Assembly (NCBI RefSeq): GCF_014230145.1
Contig: NZ_JACHVC010000006.1
Location: 372,001 to 436,000, forward strand
Direction of reading: 5' to 3'
Length of the DNA: 64,000 bases
Source of the DNA: Pelagicoccus albus
GTDB taxonomy: Bacteria; Verrucomicrobiota; Verrucomicrobiia; Opitutales; Opitutaceae
Shown: positions 54,457 through 63,101 of the stretch, in pieces
Position numbering within the stretch: the first letter of the stretch is position 1
How the letters are laid out: every line of letters begins with the position of its first letter
Made by a program: the position numbers and the translations under genes
The notes under the pieces: model-generated
The model's input: the letters and a program-made list of their open reading frames with translations, nothing else
The model's database searches: none
What the model was told of the DNA's origin: nothing

Positions 54457-55782
54457 TCAGAATTTTATGAAAGCACCCTTAGGATCTCCCATGCCCGCCC
54501 CGTCTTTATAGACGCAACGTCCTGCTTGCCAGGTTTCCTCGACTTTTAGACCCAGATCCATACCGCAGTAGGCACTCGTTTTGTGACGATAGAGGAGCTC
54601 AGCTTCTGTAATTGATGAACAGGCCCCATACTCGGCAACTAAGGTAAAGTCGGCGTCGTAGCCGGCTTTGATACTTCCTTTCCCATGTAGTCCGATCAAC
54701 TCGCCCGCATTTTTAGAGGACAAATCGAGCAGCCTTTGAAAGAGTTCGGGATCGGAAGCTGCCTTTTGCCAGAGGAGAGGAAGCCCATGTTGAACTCCGC
54801 TGATTCCGCCCCAAGCATCGTAGAACGTTTTTCCTGACTTTAGGTCTGGAGGAGCAGGGGAATGGTCGGAGCCAATCGTATCAACCATACCCATACGGAT
54901 CGCCTGCCAAAGGCCGTTGACTGTGTGCCTAGGGCGAAGCGGTGGCGCACATTTCGCGTGAGGGCCGATTTGGTCGGCTTGCTCGATGGTTAGCAAAAGG
55001 TAGTGAGGGCAAGTTTCGCAGGTGATGTCGACTCCCTGCATTTTAGCCTTGGCTATGACTTCGAGGACTTCGGGAGCGCTGACATGAACGATATGTATTC
55101 GACAACCGGATTCAGCAGCTAGGTCGATCGCTATTTTTACTGCGTTGATCTCGGCCTCGACGGGGCGGGATTTTTCCCAATCCAGAGCAGTGAGCTTTGA
55201 GGAAAGTCCATCCGAGGCGCTAGTCAAAGTCGCTGGGTCTTCGGCATGTATCGCCAAAATCTTGCCGGTCTTGGCGATTTCCTTCATTCCGGCCTTCAAC
55301 GTCTGCGTGTCACTGTTAATGAAATCGTCAGTCCCGGAAGGGGACATGAACGCTTTGAAACCAGCCACACCGGCCTCATGAAGTCCGGCTATTTCCGAAA
55401 CGTTTCCCGGAACCAACCCGCCCCAGAGAGCGTAGTCGAGCAAGGATTTCCCATTGATCGCATCGAGCTTGGTTTGAAGGTCCCTGGCGGATACAGTGGA
55501 CGGGATGCTGTTTAGGGGCATTTCGCACAAGAAGGTATTTCCTCCCGCAGCGGCGGCAAGAGAACCCGTGGCGAAGCCTTCCCAGTGCGTGCGGCCAGGC
55601 TCATTGAAATGGACATGGAGATCTATTCCTCCAGGCAGGAGAAAACGACCTTGGGCGTCGAGAGTTTCGCGGCCGCTCTCAGCTTGGAAACTCGCGAATT
55701 TGCCATCGTCGATTCCTATGTCTTTTTCGATCCATTGGCCGTCTTCAAAAATCCGAGCTCCTCTTATTACTAGGTCATGCAT
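54457..55782 (-). CDS. allB: Allantoinase
   Basis: A 441-aa amidohydrolase opening allantoin to allantoate. Metal ligands and the carboxylated lysine are in GGIDLHVHFNEPGRTHW (HxH), AGFKAFMSPSG (Lys), RIHIVHVSAPE (His), CETCPHYLLL and DTIGSDHSPAPPDLK (Asp). Allantoinase is favoured over dihydroorotase or hydantoinase by the FKAFM segment and by the neighbours uraH, uraD and allC. It follows allC by five bases, inside the operon. Confidence 0.94.
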   Translation of the reverse strand: MHDLVIRGARIFEDGQWIEKDIGIDDGKFASFQAESGRETLDAQGRFLLPGGIDLHVHFNEPGRTHWEGFATGSLAAAAGGNTFLCEMPLNSIPSTVSARDLQTKLDAINGKSLLDYALWGGLVPGNVSEIAGLHEAGVAGFKAFMSPSGTDDFINSDTQTLKAGMKEIAKTGKILAIHAEDPATLTSASDGLSSKLTALDWEKSRPVEAEINAVKIAIDLAAESGCRIHIVHVSAPEVLEVIAKAKMQGVDITCETCPHYLLLTIEQADQIGPHAKCAPPLRPRHTVNGLWQAIRMGMVDTIGSDHSPAPPDLKSGKTFYDAWGGISGVQHGLPLLWQKAASDPELFQRLLDLSSKNAGELIGLHGKGSIKAGYDADFTLVAEYGACSSITEAELLYRHKTSAYCGMDLGLKVEETWQAGRCVYKDGAGMGDPKGAFIKF

Positions 55783-55787
55783 AGCAG

Positions 55788-57044
55788 TTACGATTTATCC
55801 GGAAAGTTTTGATCGAGTTCTCGAATAGCATCCACCCAAGTGTAGAGAGCCGCTTCTATATCCTCTGGCGACGCGTATTCATCGGGATGGTGGCTAAGTC
55901 CGTCCTTGCAGCGAATGAACAGCATTCCTGTCCGGCAGGTCTGGGCGATCTTTAGGGTATCGTGCCCGGCCCCGCTTGTGAAGGTCGTGACTTTGTCTTG
56001 GTTTTTGGCTACGGCACTCGAGAGAGCTCTTTGAACGTCATGATCGCAGGTGATCGACTCGACGAATTGGAGTACTTCCGATTTGTATCCAATATCTCGG
56101 CGTTTGGCGATGGCATCCAAATCGCTGAATAGCTGGTCTTTCATATGGTTCAAACCAGCGGTAACGGGATGTCGTAGATCGATAACGAATTCGACTTTTC
56201 CCGGAATCGCGTTGGTGGCATTTGGATAATTCTGAATGTGGCCGACTGTCCCTCTGGAATTCGGGTTCTTCGCAAAGACTTTTTCCACAGCAAGAATCAT
56301 CTCTGCGGTAGTGGTCAGGGCATCTTTTCGTTGCTGAATCGGTGTGGTTCCAGCGTGACCTGTTTCACCTGTGATCGTTACCTGAATACGCATCTGTGCT
56401 GCGATTCCCGAAACGACTCCTGTTGGAAGGTCTAACTTCTCGAGAATGGGACCTTGTTCTATATGGGCCTCCATGAAAATATCATCCGGGCCGATCAAGG
56501 GCTTATCTTGGTTTATGGATTTGGTGTCCATTCCCCGCTTTTCCAGTAGCGAGCGCATGGTTTGGCCATCGCTATCGCAGTGTTTCAGAAAAGAGGTGTC
56601 GAAGGTGCCACAGAAGTATGAGCTGCCCAAAAACGTCGATGTGAAACGGACTCCCTCTTCGTCGCAAAAGGCTAGCACGTTGATGTGGTGTTTTGGCGAA
56701 TACCCTTCCAGCATTAGGATTTCAACCGCGGCGATCGAGAGCAGAACTCCCAAAGGGCCATCGTATTTGCCAGCATTGATGACTGTATCGTAGTGCGACC
56801 CGAGGTGTAGGGAAGGCGACTGAGCCTTATCGGTGGGCCATGATCCGATAACGTTTTGCATAGGATCCACTGAAGCGACCAGGCCGGCGTTGTTCATCCA
56901 TGACTGCAGTAGCTTGGATGCGATATCCATCTCCTTGGAGAGAAATATTCTGGTTAGCTGCTGTGGGTCCGAACTAATCGTGCCCAATATGTCGATACGA
57001 TCGAGCAGTTTGCTGAAAATGACTTTTCTCGGATCTCGTTTCAC
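55788..57044 (-). CDS. allC: Allantoate amidohydrolase
   Basis: A 418-aa M20-type metalloenzyme of the carbamoylase/ureidopropionase branch. Metal ligands appear in LGSHYDTVINAGKYDGPLGV (His, Asp), FCDEEGVRF (Glu pair), MEAHIEQGPILE (His), and SHHPDEY near the end (His). The dimer domain GETGHAGTTPIQQRKDAL also fits. It turns allantoate into ureidoglycine, CO2 and ammonia. The start is GTG, one base after the uraH stop (TAATGTG), so translation is coupled. The function is read from context as well as sequence; a beta-ureidopropionase is the alternative. Confidence 0.92.
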   Translation of the reverse strand: MKRDPRKVIFSKLLDRIDILGTISSDPQQLTRIFLSKEMDIASKLLQSWMNNAGLVASVDPMQNVIGSWPTDKAQSPSLHLGSHYDTVINAGKYDGPLGVLLSIAAVEILMLEGYSPKHHINVLAFCDEEGVRFTSTFLGSSYFCGTFDTSFLKHCDSDGQTMRSLLEKRGMDTKSINQDKPLIGPDDIFMEAHIEQGPILEKLDLPTGVVSGIAAQMRIQVTITGETGHAGTTPIQQRKDALTTTAEMILAVEKVFAKNPNSRGTVGHIQNYPNATNAIPGKVEFVIDLRHPVTAGLNHMKDQLFSDLDAIAKRRDIGYKSEVLQFVESITCDHDVQRALSSAVAKNQDKVTTFTSGAGHDTLKIAQTCRTGMLFIRCKDGLSHHPDEYASPEDIEAALYTWVDAIRELDQNFPDKS

Positions 57045-57045
57045 A

Positions 57046-57402
57046 TTAGCTTCCCCGATAGGTTGAGTAGCTCCATGGAGTCATCACGAGCGGAACGTGA
57101 TAGCTTTCTCCGCTAATCAGGTTCACTTCCAATGGTATTTCGTCAAGGAAGGGAGGATCGGAAAGAGGGACTCCGAGGGCAAGGTAGTAGTCTTTGATGT
57201 TAAAGACGATTCGGTAGCGACCGGTTTGCAAGGCATCTCCGCTTAGCAATGGGCTGTCGGTTCTGCCGTTGGAGTTCGTTACGCCAGATCCGATTTGCCG
57301 CCACATGCCAAAGTCGTCCTTAGACTCTAAGATCCAGGGAACACCCGATGCTGGCTTGCCTTGATGATTGTCGAGGACGTGAGTACTGAGTTTAGCGGTC
57401 AT
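57046..57402 (-). CDS. uraH: 5-hydroxyisourate hydrolase
   Basis: A 118-aa transthyretin-fold enzyme hydrolysing 5-hydroxyisourate to OHCU. The family N-terminus (AKLSTHVLDNHQGKPASG) with its catalytic His and the C-terminal YSTYRGS signature are both intact, as are GRTDSPLL and HVPLVMTPWSY. ATG 57402 is chosen because it overlaps the uraD stop as ATGA. Confidence 0.95.
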   Translation of the reverse strand: MTAKLSTHVLDNHQGKPASGVPWILESKDDFGMWRQIGSGVTNSNGRTDSPLLSGDALQTGRYRIVFNIKDYYLALGVPLSDPPFLDEIPLEVNLISGESYHVPLVMTPWSYSTYRGS

Positions 57403-57908
57403 GATTTGACTAGTTGAATCAGGCGGTGCCAACCGATACGACCTACTTGAGCGAGACAGGCCATGCGTTCGGATTTTGGCGATGATTGAAGTCTGGCTTC
57501 TAGGATTGGTATCGCCTCTTGGGCGCTGTGCTCGCTGACGCAGAGAATGAATGGGTGCGAAAATTTCTCTCGATATGCGCCCAATGTAGCACGAAACGCT
57601 ACAAGCGTGTCTTGGGGAAGAGAAGCGAATCCAGCTCTGGATTGCTCGGACTGAGAGAAATCAGTCAACTTCGAGATCTCCTCAATCTTAGCGGCTAGGT
57701 CCGGGTGGGACACCAGTAGATTCAATTGCTCCTCATCAGAAGCGGCATAGATCACACCCTCCAAGGTGGCTTGCATCGATTTTATGGAGGTGAAGGGACG
57801 CGACGCTGCGGAACGTTCGACCACCCAAGGCGAATACTCGTAGAGAGACTCTAAGGCATCGACGTAGGCGGATGTATTCAGATTGTTGAGTTCGCTTAGG
57901 GAAATCAT
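57399..57908 (-). CDS. uraD: OHCU decarboxylase
   Basis: A 169-aa helical enzyme making (S)-allantoin from 2-oxo-4-hydroxy-4-carboxy-5-ureidoimidazoline. Typical features are the substrate-site segment SHPDLAAKI, AGFASLPQDTLVAFRATLGAYREKFSHPFILCV and the conserved EARLQSSPKSER. Its start overlaps the EamA stop by four bases and its stop overlaps uraH, so three genes are translationally coupled. Confidence 0.94.
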   Translation of the reverse strand: MISLSELNNLNTSAYVDALESLYEYSPWVVERSAASRPFTSIKSMQATLEGVIYAASDEEQLNLLVSHPDLAAKIEEISKLTDFSQSEQSRAGFASLPQDTLVAFRATLGAYREKFSHPFILCVSEHSAQEAIPILEARLQSSPKSERMACLAQVGRIGWHRLIQLVKS

Positions 57909-58816
57909 GTTTCTGTTCGATTGCTTAAATTGAAGAATATTATGCCGAGGAACACGAGGGCTACTCCTATAGCTCTGCCTGGTGTTACTGATTCTCCTAG
58001 TAGCAAGGCGGAGGAGACTACAGCCACAGGGAGTTCGATTGAAGCGAGGACCCCGGATAAACTCGAACCTGCTAGAGGAATGCCTTTCATCATGGCTAAA
58101 ACAGGTAGCATCTGTCCGATGATTCCTAATACGAAGGCAATAGCGGCGAATTGAATTAGGTTGATGGAGGCTTCGCTGCGAGTCGCGGGTACAACTGCGA
58201 GAATGATTAAACTGCCAATAGCGCTGGATGCGGCCAAGAAAAGAGAATTAAAGGTGGCGGAGGACGCTACGCTCAGCTTGGGCGTGAGTATGAAGATGGC
58301 GGCGTAGCACACAGAAGCTGCCGCTCCGGCTAAGATCGGAGCGCTGGAGACATTCCCGCTGAACACGTTGATAGCATCGGTTGTGATGCCTGCTCCGATT
58401 AGCAGGAGGACGATTGATGCGATACCGAGCCAGTTCGCGGGTTGCTTCGCTACAAGTATGGTGTGCAAGTAGACTTGTGGGAGGTAGAGGAATAGCAAGG
58501 TGGCACCTATTGCTACTGGACCCAGACTAAAGGAGAGAAAGAGAAAACTTCCCACTCCGATGGAGGCAATTCCAGCTATCGTGAGCCAGATCCAGTCAGT
58601 TAATTCTTTAGGCAAAGACAACAAACTCGATGCACGGCTCGCCATTATCAAATAGGCGAGAGTGGCCACTGCTGTCTCGGCGAGTAAGACTTCCATAAAG
58701 GAAGCTCCCAATTGGTAGGCGAACTTAATCAGCACCCCATGGAAGCCCCAGCAAACGCCCGCTGCGCTTACCAGGAGAATTCCCGTTTGTCGTTCTCTGG
58801 CGAGAGTCGGATTCAC
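57905..58816 (-). CDS. EamA/DMT-family transporter
   Basis: A 303-aa inner-membrane protein with ten helices in two EamA repeats (LLVSAAGVCWGFHGVLIKFAYQLGASFMEVLLAE starts the first; GAAASVCYAAIFILTPKL the second). DMT carriers move amino acids, nucleotide sugars or other metabolites. Because it sits inside the purine operon, overlapping both the cupin gene and uraD by four bases, its cargo may be a purine-pathway intermediate or end product. Start is GTG. Confidence 0.9.
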   Translation of the reverse strand: MNPTLARERQTGILLVSAAGVCWGFHGVLIKFAYQLGASFMEVLLAETAVATLAYLIMASRASSLLSLPKELTDWIWLTIAGIASIGVGSFLFLSFSLGPVAIGATLLFLYLPQVYLHTILVAKQPANWLGIASIVLLLIGAGITTDAINVFSGNVSSAPILAGAAASVCYAAIFILTPKLSVASSATFNSLFLAASSAIGSLIILAVVPATRSEASINLIQFAAIAFVLGIIGQMLPVLAMMKGIPLAGSSLSGVLASIELPVAVVSSALLLGESVTPGRAIGVALVFLGIIFFNLSNRTET

Positions 58817-59193
58817 TCGGGTTGCTGCTCCTCCTCTTCAAATACCTGATCTTCCGCGGACCAAGCGGGGGCACATGTCACGATCATAACCAGAGGCGAC
58901 TCGTTTTCGTTCGCAATGCTATGCCATTGTCCCACTTTGATGGATACGGCTTGTCCCGGCTTCAACATTTCAGTCTCCCCGTCAATAAACATCATCCCTG
59001 AGCCCGCGATGACCTGGTAAACCTCCTCGCTTTCTAAGTGGTAGTGCTTCTTAACGGTCACTCCGGGGGGAATGGTGATTTCAGCGATACTGAGATTCTT
59101 GAGGCCCGACATGCGAGGGGACATGAATTCCTTGGCCACTGCGAAATCGGGAGCGGTATAGTCTGGGCAATCTGATATGGTTACGATCTGCAT
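58813..59193 (-). CDS. Small cupin-domain protein of the purine operon
   Basis: A 126-aa single cupin: ITIPPGVTVKKHYHLESEEVYQVIAGSG holds the first metal motif (two His and Glu) and LKPGQAVSIKVGQWHSIAN the second (His). The tail is acidic (EDQVFEEEEQQPE). The classical ureidoglycine aminohydrolase AllE is a bicupin about twice as long, so identity with it is uncertain. It may act on ureidoglycine or ureidoglycolate, or sense a pathway compound. It overlaps the EamA start by four bases. Confidence 0.85.
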   Translation of the reverse strand: MQIVTISDCPDYTAPDFAVAKEFMSPRMSGLKNLSIAEITIPPGVTVKKHYHLESEEVYQVIAGSGMMFIDGETEMLKPGQAVSIKVGQWHSIANENESPLVMIVTCAPAWSAEDQVFEEEEQQPE

Positions 59194-59198
59194 TTGGT

Positions 59199-60563
59199 TT
59201 AAATGAAGGCTTTCTCTCGAACGCGATCTGCACGCTGATGGTGCTCTTGACGTAGGGCGGCTAGATCTAAGTCGACAAATTCGTGGTCTCTAATCCGTAT
59301 CTCACCTCCGACTACTAAATCCGTAACTTCTCGGGCGTGGCATATAAGCAAGGCATCTACCGGATTTTCCGCTCCGTTCGAGTAGAGGTCCTCTGCCGGG
59401 AAGAGTGCGAAATCTGCGCACATACCGGACTCTATCTTCCCGATGTCTCGACGGCCCATCAGTTCAGCCGCTCGCCAGGTTCCGAGATCGATGGTATCGA
59501 GAGCGCTCATCGCCTCCGCTCCGTATTTCACTCGGGCGAGGTACATCGCTTGGCGGAGTTCGGCGAGCATGTGTCCGGAGTCATTGGATGCGCTACCGTC
59601 CACGCCAACACCAACCTTGATACCTTTTTCAATTAATTCCGGAACGCGGCAGATGCCAGAGCCCAAACGCATATTGGCGTTCGGACAGTGGGCTACGCCT
59701 ATTCCGTATTCAGCCATTTGCGACAACTCGGAATCTTCGAAGTGAATTCCGTGAGCCAGCCAAACACGGTCGTAGTCCCATCCTCGATCCAGAAGGTATG
59801 CGAGCGGTCGCATGCCAAACTTCTCGATAGAGAAATCGTTTTCTGCCACGGTTTCGCCGCAGTGGGTATGGAGTCCGACCTTGTATTTCTTGGCGAGCTC
59901 AGCGCTTTTCTCGAGTAGGCTGGCAGAGCAGGAAGTCGCTGCGCAGGGAGCGACTATGATTTGCCGAAAGCTTCCGTGGCTGGAGTCGTGTTCGCTTTGG
60001 ATTAAGGATTCGGTATCCGCTAAAATCGCGTCCTCGTCCTGCAGGGCCCAGCTCGAAATCAGGTCCGATTTTACGTTCATTGAACCGCGACTCGCCTGAA
60101 AGCGAACACCCATTAGGCTTGCCGCGTCGAATTGCGCCAAGGTCATATCCTTAGCACCTTCAGGAAAAACGTAATGATGGTCGGCTATGGTTGTAGCTCC
60201 ACTCATCATCAGTTCCGCTAGGCCCAATCGAGTACAGGCGTGCAAATCGTCTTCGCGAAATGCCTTCCAGAGCTTATTCATGTGAGCAAGCCATGGAAGC
60301 AAGGGCAAGTTGTTACCCGGAGTGTAAGCCCGAGCCATATTCTGGTAGAGATGGTGATGGGTATTTACAAAGCCGGGAGTCAGGATCTTACCACGTCCTG
60401 AGAGTTTGGTTACGCTTTGTTCAACTACAGGGCTTGGTCCTGTGCCGAAGGAATCGATAAACCCTTCCTTCGCCAGGATCCAGGCATCGGATAGTACCGT
60501 TTGCTCTTTGTCGGCGAGGACAAGGAAATCTATGTTTTCAACTAGGAGAGAGGACACGGACAT
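59199..60563 (-). CDS. Amidohydrolase, 8-oxoguanine/guanine deaminase type
   Basis: A 454-aa COG0402-type metal-dependent deaminase: NTHHHLYQNMAR (metal HxH), GLHTHCGE (His), WLAHGIHF, VAHCPNANMRLGSG and VGVDGSASND (catalytic Asp). The HHHLYQN and SASND motifs resemble 8-oxoguanine deaminases (producing urate) and hydroxyatrazine hydrolases. In this operon, making urate or xanthine from an aminopurine is likely. Its ATG shares a base with the pucG stop (TAATG). Confidence 0.88.
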   Translation of the reverse strand: MSVSSLLVENIDFLVLADKEQTVLSDAWILAKEGFIDSFGTGPSPVVEQSVTKLSGRGKILTPGFVNTHHHLYQNMARAYTPGNNLPLLPWLAHMNKLWKAFREDDLHACTRLGLAELMMSGATTIADHHYVFPEGAKDMTLAQFDAASLMGVRFQASRGSMNVKSDLISSWALQDEDAILADTESLIQSEHDSSHGSFRQIIVAPCAATSCSASLLEKSAELAKKYKVGLHTHCGETVAENDFSIEKFGMRPLAYLLDRGWDYDRVWLAHGIHFEDSELSQMAEYGIGVAHCPNANMRLGSGICRVPELIEKGIKVGVGVDGSASNDSGHMLAELRQAMYLARVKYGAEAMSALDTIDLGTWRAAELMGRRDIGKIESGMCADFALFPAEDLYSNGAENPVDALLICHAREVTDLVVGGEIRIRDHEFVDLDLAALRQEHHQRADRVREKAFI

Positions 60564-61846
60564 TAAGAGGTTTTGCTGACGGGGGAAATTTCGATCTCAG
60601 CCGGAGCGGCCTCGGCTTGTTTGAAAATCTCGAGAGCGGCGAGCGCTGGATCGTCTCCTGGTGCCTTGTATCCATGAAGGCGTAGGCAGGACGATAGAGC
60701 GTTTAAGGTTCTCAGAATGGCGTCCTTGCGGGCGTTGTAACCCATGGCGCCAATACGCCAGATCTTGCCGTGCAGCGGACCAAAGGAGGTACCGATCTCG
60801 ACACCGAAGTAATGCAGCATATCGCGGCGTACTGCTTCTCCGTCGACTACTTCTGGGATATAGACACCGGTCACGTTGGACATTTTGTAGTCCAGATTGC
60901 CGAACAGCTTCAGTCCCATGACTTGCAGGCCAGCAACCATGGCTTTGCTGCCTAGTGTGTGACGAGCAAGGACATTCTCCAGCCCTTCCTCCACGATGCA
61001 GCGAGCGCATTCCCTGGCACAGTAGAGCATGCTTGTCGCCTCAGTATGGTGATTGAGCCGTTGCGGGCTCCAGTAGGCCATCACCATGGCGAGGTCGAAG
61101 TAATTGCTTTGGATGCGCGAGAGCTTCCCGGGTACGAAGCCGGCAGGCTCAATTCCTTTTTCAACATGCCAACGATTTTGGATGTGCTCTGCTGCCTTGT
61201 CGGAAATCGTAATTGGGCCTGAACCGGACGGCCCCCCTAGACACTTTTGAAGTCCTGCGGTACAGATATCTATTTCCCAGTCTCCGATCAAAAGCTCGTT
61301 CCCACCGATGGAGGCAGTGGCGTCTACGTAGCTCAAAACGCCTCTCTCGGCGCACAGCTTGCCGATCGCCTCGAGAGGTTGGTTCATGGTAGTAGAAGTA
61401 TCGCCTTGGCAGATCGCGAGCACCTTGGGTTGGTATTTGTCGAGAGCCTCCGCTATCTCTTCTGGGCTAAATACCTGTCCCCATTCCTTGGATATGGAAA
61501 TGACCTCAGCTCCGCAGCGAGAGGCGATCTCAGTGAGGAGGTGTCCGAATCGCCCGAAGACGGGTACCAAAACTTTGTCGCCTGGCTCTATCAGAGAAAC
61601 GAGCGAACTCTCAATGGCAGCTCTGCTGGTACCATCGATTACGAAGGTCCAGTGGTTGCTGGTTTGAAATACGACCCGATACAAAGCCATCAACTCATTC
61701 ATGTACTCGGTCATGGCGGGATCGTATTGTCCCAACAAGTCGGCGGACATGGCACGCTGAACACGCGGATCCGCGTTTACCGGACCCGGACCCATCATGA
61801 GGCGAGGAGGCGGATTGATCTGCTTAAGTAAAGGGTCGATCTTCAT
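60563..61846 (-). CDS. pucG: PucG-type ureidoglycine-glyoxylate aminotransferase
   Basis: A 427-aa PLP enzyme of aminotransferase class V. It begins with the family start PRLMMGPGPVNADPRVQRAM; the PLP-binding Lys is in CTAGLQKCLGGPSG, with the Asp/Ser motif SYVDATASIGG ahead. The family transfers the ureidoglycine amino group to glyoxylate, giving oxalurate and glycine. Serine- or alanine-glyoxylate aminotransferases are close relatives, but the ureide operon favours PucG. Confidence 0.88.
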   Translation of the reverse strand: MKIDPLLKQINPPPRLMMGPGPVNADPRVQRAMSADLLGQYDPAMTEYMNELMALYRVVFQTSNHWTFVIDGTSRAAIESSLVSLIEPGDKVLVPVFGRFGHLLTEIASRCGAEVISISKEWGQVFSPEEIAEALDKYQPKVLAICQGDTSTTMNQPLEAIGKLCAERGVLSYVDATASIGGNELLIGDWEIDICTAGLQKCLGGPSGSGPITISDKAAEHIQNRWHVEKGIEPAGFVPGKLSRIQSNYFDLAMVMAYWSPQRLNHHTEATSMLYCARECARCIVEEGLENVLARHTLGSKAMVAGLQVMGLKLFGNLDYKMSNVTGVYIPEVVDGEAVRRDMLHYFGVEIGTSFGPLHGKIWRIGAMGYNARKDAILRTLNALSSCLRLHGYKAPGDDPALAALEIFKQAEAAPAEIEISPVSKTS

Positions 61847-61860
61847 AGTTGAGGAAGGGG

Positions 61861-63069
61861 CTAAAACTGTTTCAGGTAGGCCACGAGCTGGTCGACCTGG
61901 GTGTCAGGTATGACGCCTTGATAGAGTGGCATGGCAGGTGCGAAGCCTTTAGCAACCTTAGCGGGTGCCACTAGGATAGATTCGCGAATGTAGGCTTCAT
62001 CGACCGTTACCACGGTTCCGTCTGCGAGTTCTCGTTCTTTTCCGAACAGGCCTGCGAGCCCTGGTGCGATACTTGTATCTGCAGCTTGGTGACATGCGGT
62101 ACAGCCTAGGAGGCTAAATGCTTCCTCTCCCGCCGCGACCTGCGGATCAACTATTTCAGGTTTGTCGCTGGTGGGTAGTTTGATGGCAGCCACGATGGCT
62201 GCTGTTCCGCCGATGGCAGTTAAGAAGAACACTGCTAGCCATGGTTTAAAGGTGTTCCGCTTATTCATCATGTGTTTGATGATGATCAAAGAGCCTATGA
62301 TGATACTGAGGATAATGACTCGATTATCACTTCCGTAGAGGACCGGGTAGTGTCCGCTCAACATGAGGAAGATGACTGGGAAGGTGATGTAGTGATTCGA
62401 CAAGGACCTGAATTTGGCCGCTTTCCCAACGTTGAGATTGTGTTCCTTCCCTTCACGCAGAGCCTTCATGAACTTCCTCTGATTCGGAATGATGTGGAAG
62501 AACACGTTCGCAGTCATGAATGAACCGAGAGTCATTCCCACCTGCAGGAACATGGCTCTACCATTGAAAACGGAGTTCAAACCAATCGCGTAGAGGATCA
62601 CGAGAAAGATCCAAACGACGGCCCCTGTTTTTAGAAATTTCTGAAGCGGACTTCTCCAGTATAGGTCGTAGGCGATCCAGCCTCCGAAGATACCCGCTAG
62701 GCTAATTAGGATCGCTCCAGTCGAGCCCATATCCGTCTTGGACGGGTCGAGCATGAGGGTGTCAGCTCGTGTGAAGAAGTATGTGATGAGAAGGAAAAAG
62801 CCTGAAATCCAAGTGGTATAACTTTGCCAGTAAAACCAGTGAAGCGGTGTCGGAATCGTATCCGGTTTTAGGACACGTTTCTGTAGGTGGAAGACTCCGC
62901 CGCCATGGAGCATGTCCATGTAGCCGATCAGGTTCTTGTCGTCATCTCGCTTTAGGAGATTGAGCTCCATCCAAGTGAAGAGCAGGGAATTGCCGATCCA
63001 CATGATGGCAGCCACGATATGCGTGAAGCGAAGCGTTATGTTGAAGAAATCAATAAGGTCCGTATTCAT
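61861..63069 (-). CDS. puuD: PuuD-type membrane urate oxidase with cytochrome c domain
   Basis: A 402-aa protein: N-terminal urate hydroxylase domain with about eight membrane helices (residues about 10-300, beginning FNITLRFTHIVAAIMWIGNSLLF, then MTANVFFHIIPNQRKFM). A C-terminal cytochrome c domain has heme motif CTACH and a distal Met in FAPAMPLYQG. It oxidises urate to 5-hydroxyisourate using the respiratory chain instead of oxygen with peroxide. Its product is the substrate of UraH, encoded seven genes downstream in this operon. Confidence 0.94.
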   Translation of the reverse strand: MNTDLIDFFNITLRFTHIVAAIMWIGNSLLFTWMELNLLKRDDDKNLIGYMDMLHGGGVFHLQKRVLKPDTIPTPLHWFYWQSYTTWISGFFLLITYFFTRADTLMLDPSKTDMGSTGAILISLAGIFGGWIAYDLYWRSPLQKFLKTGAVVWIFLVILYAIGLNSVFNGRAMFLQVGMTLGSFMTANVFFHIIPNQRKFMKALREGKEHNLNVGKAAKFRSLSNHYITFPVIFLMLSGHYPVLYGSDNRVIILSIIIGSLIIIKHMMNKRNTFKPWLAVFFLTAIGGTAAIVAAIKLPTSDKPEIVDPQVAAGEEAFSLLGCTACHQAADTSIAPGLAGLFGKERELADGTVVTVDEAYIRESILVAPAKVAKGFAPAMPLYQGVIPDTQVDQLVAYLKQF

Positions 63070-63101
63070 GGTTTGGTTTTGTTACTTATTCGCTGTCGGC
63101 G

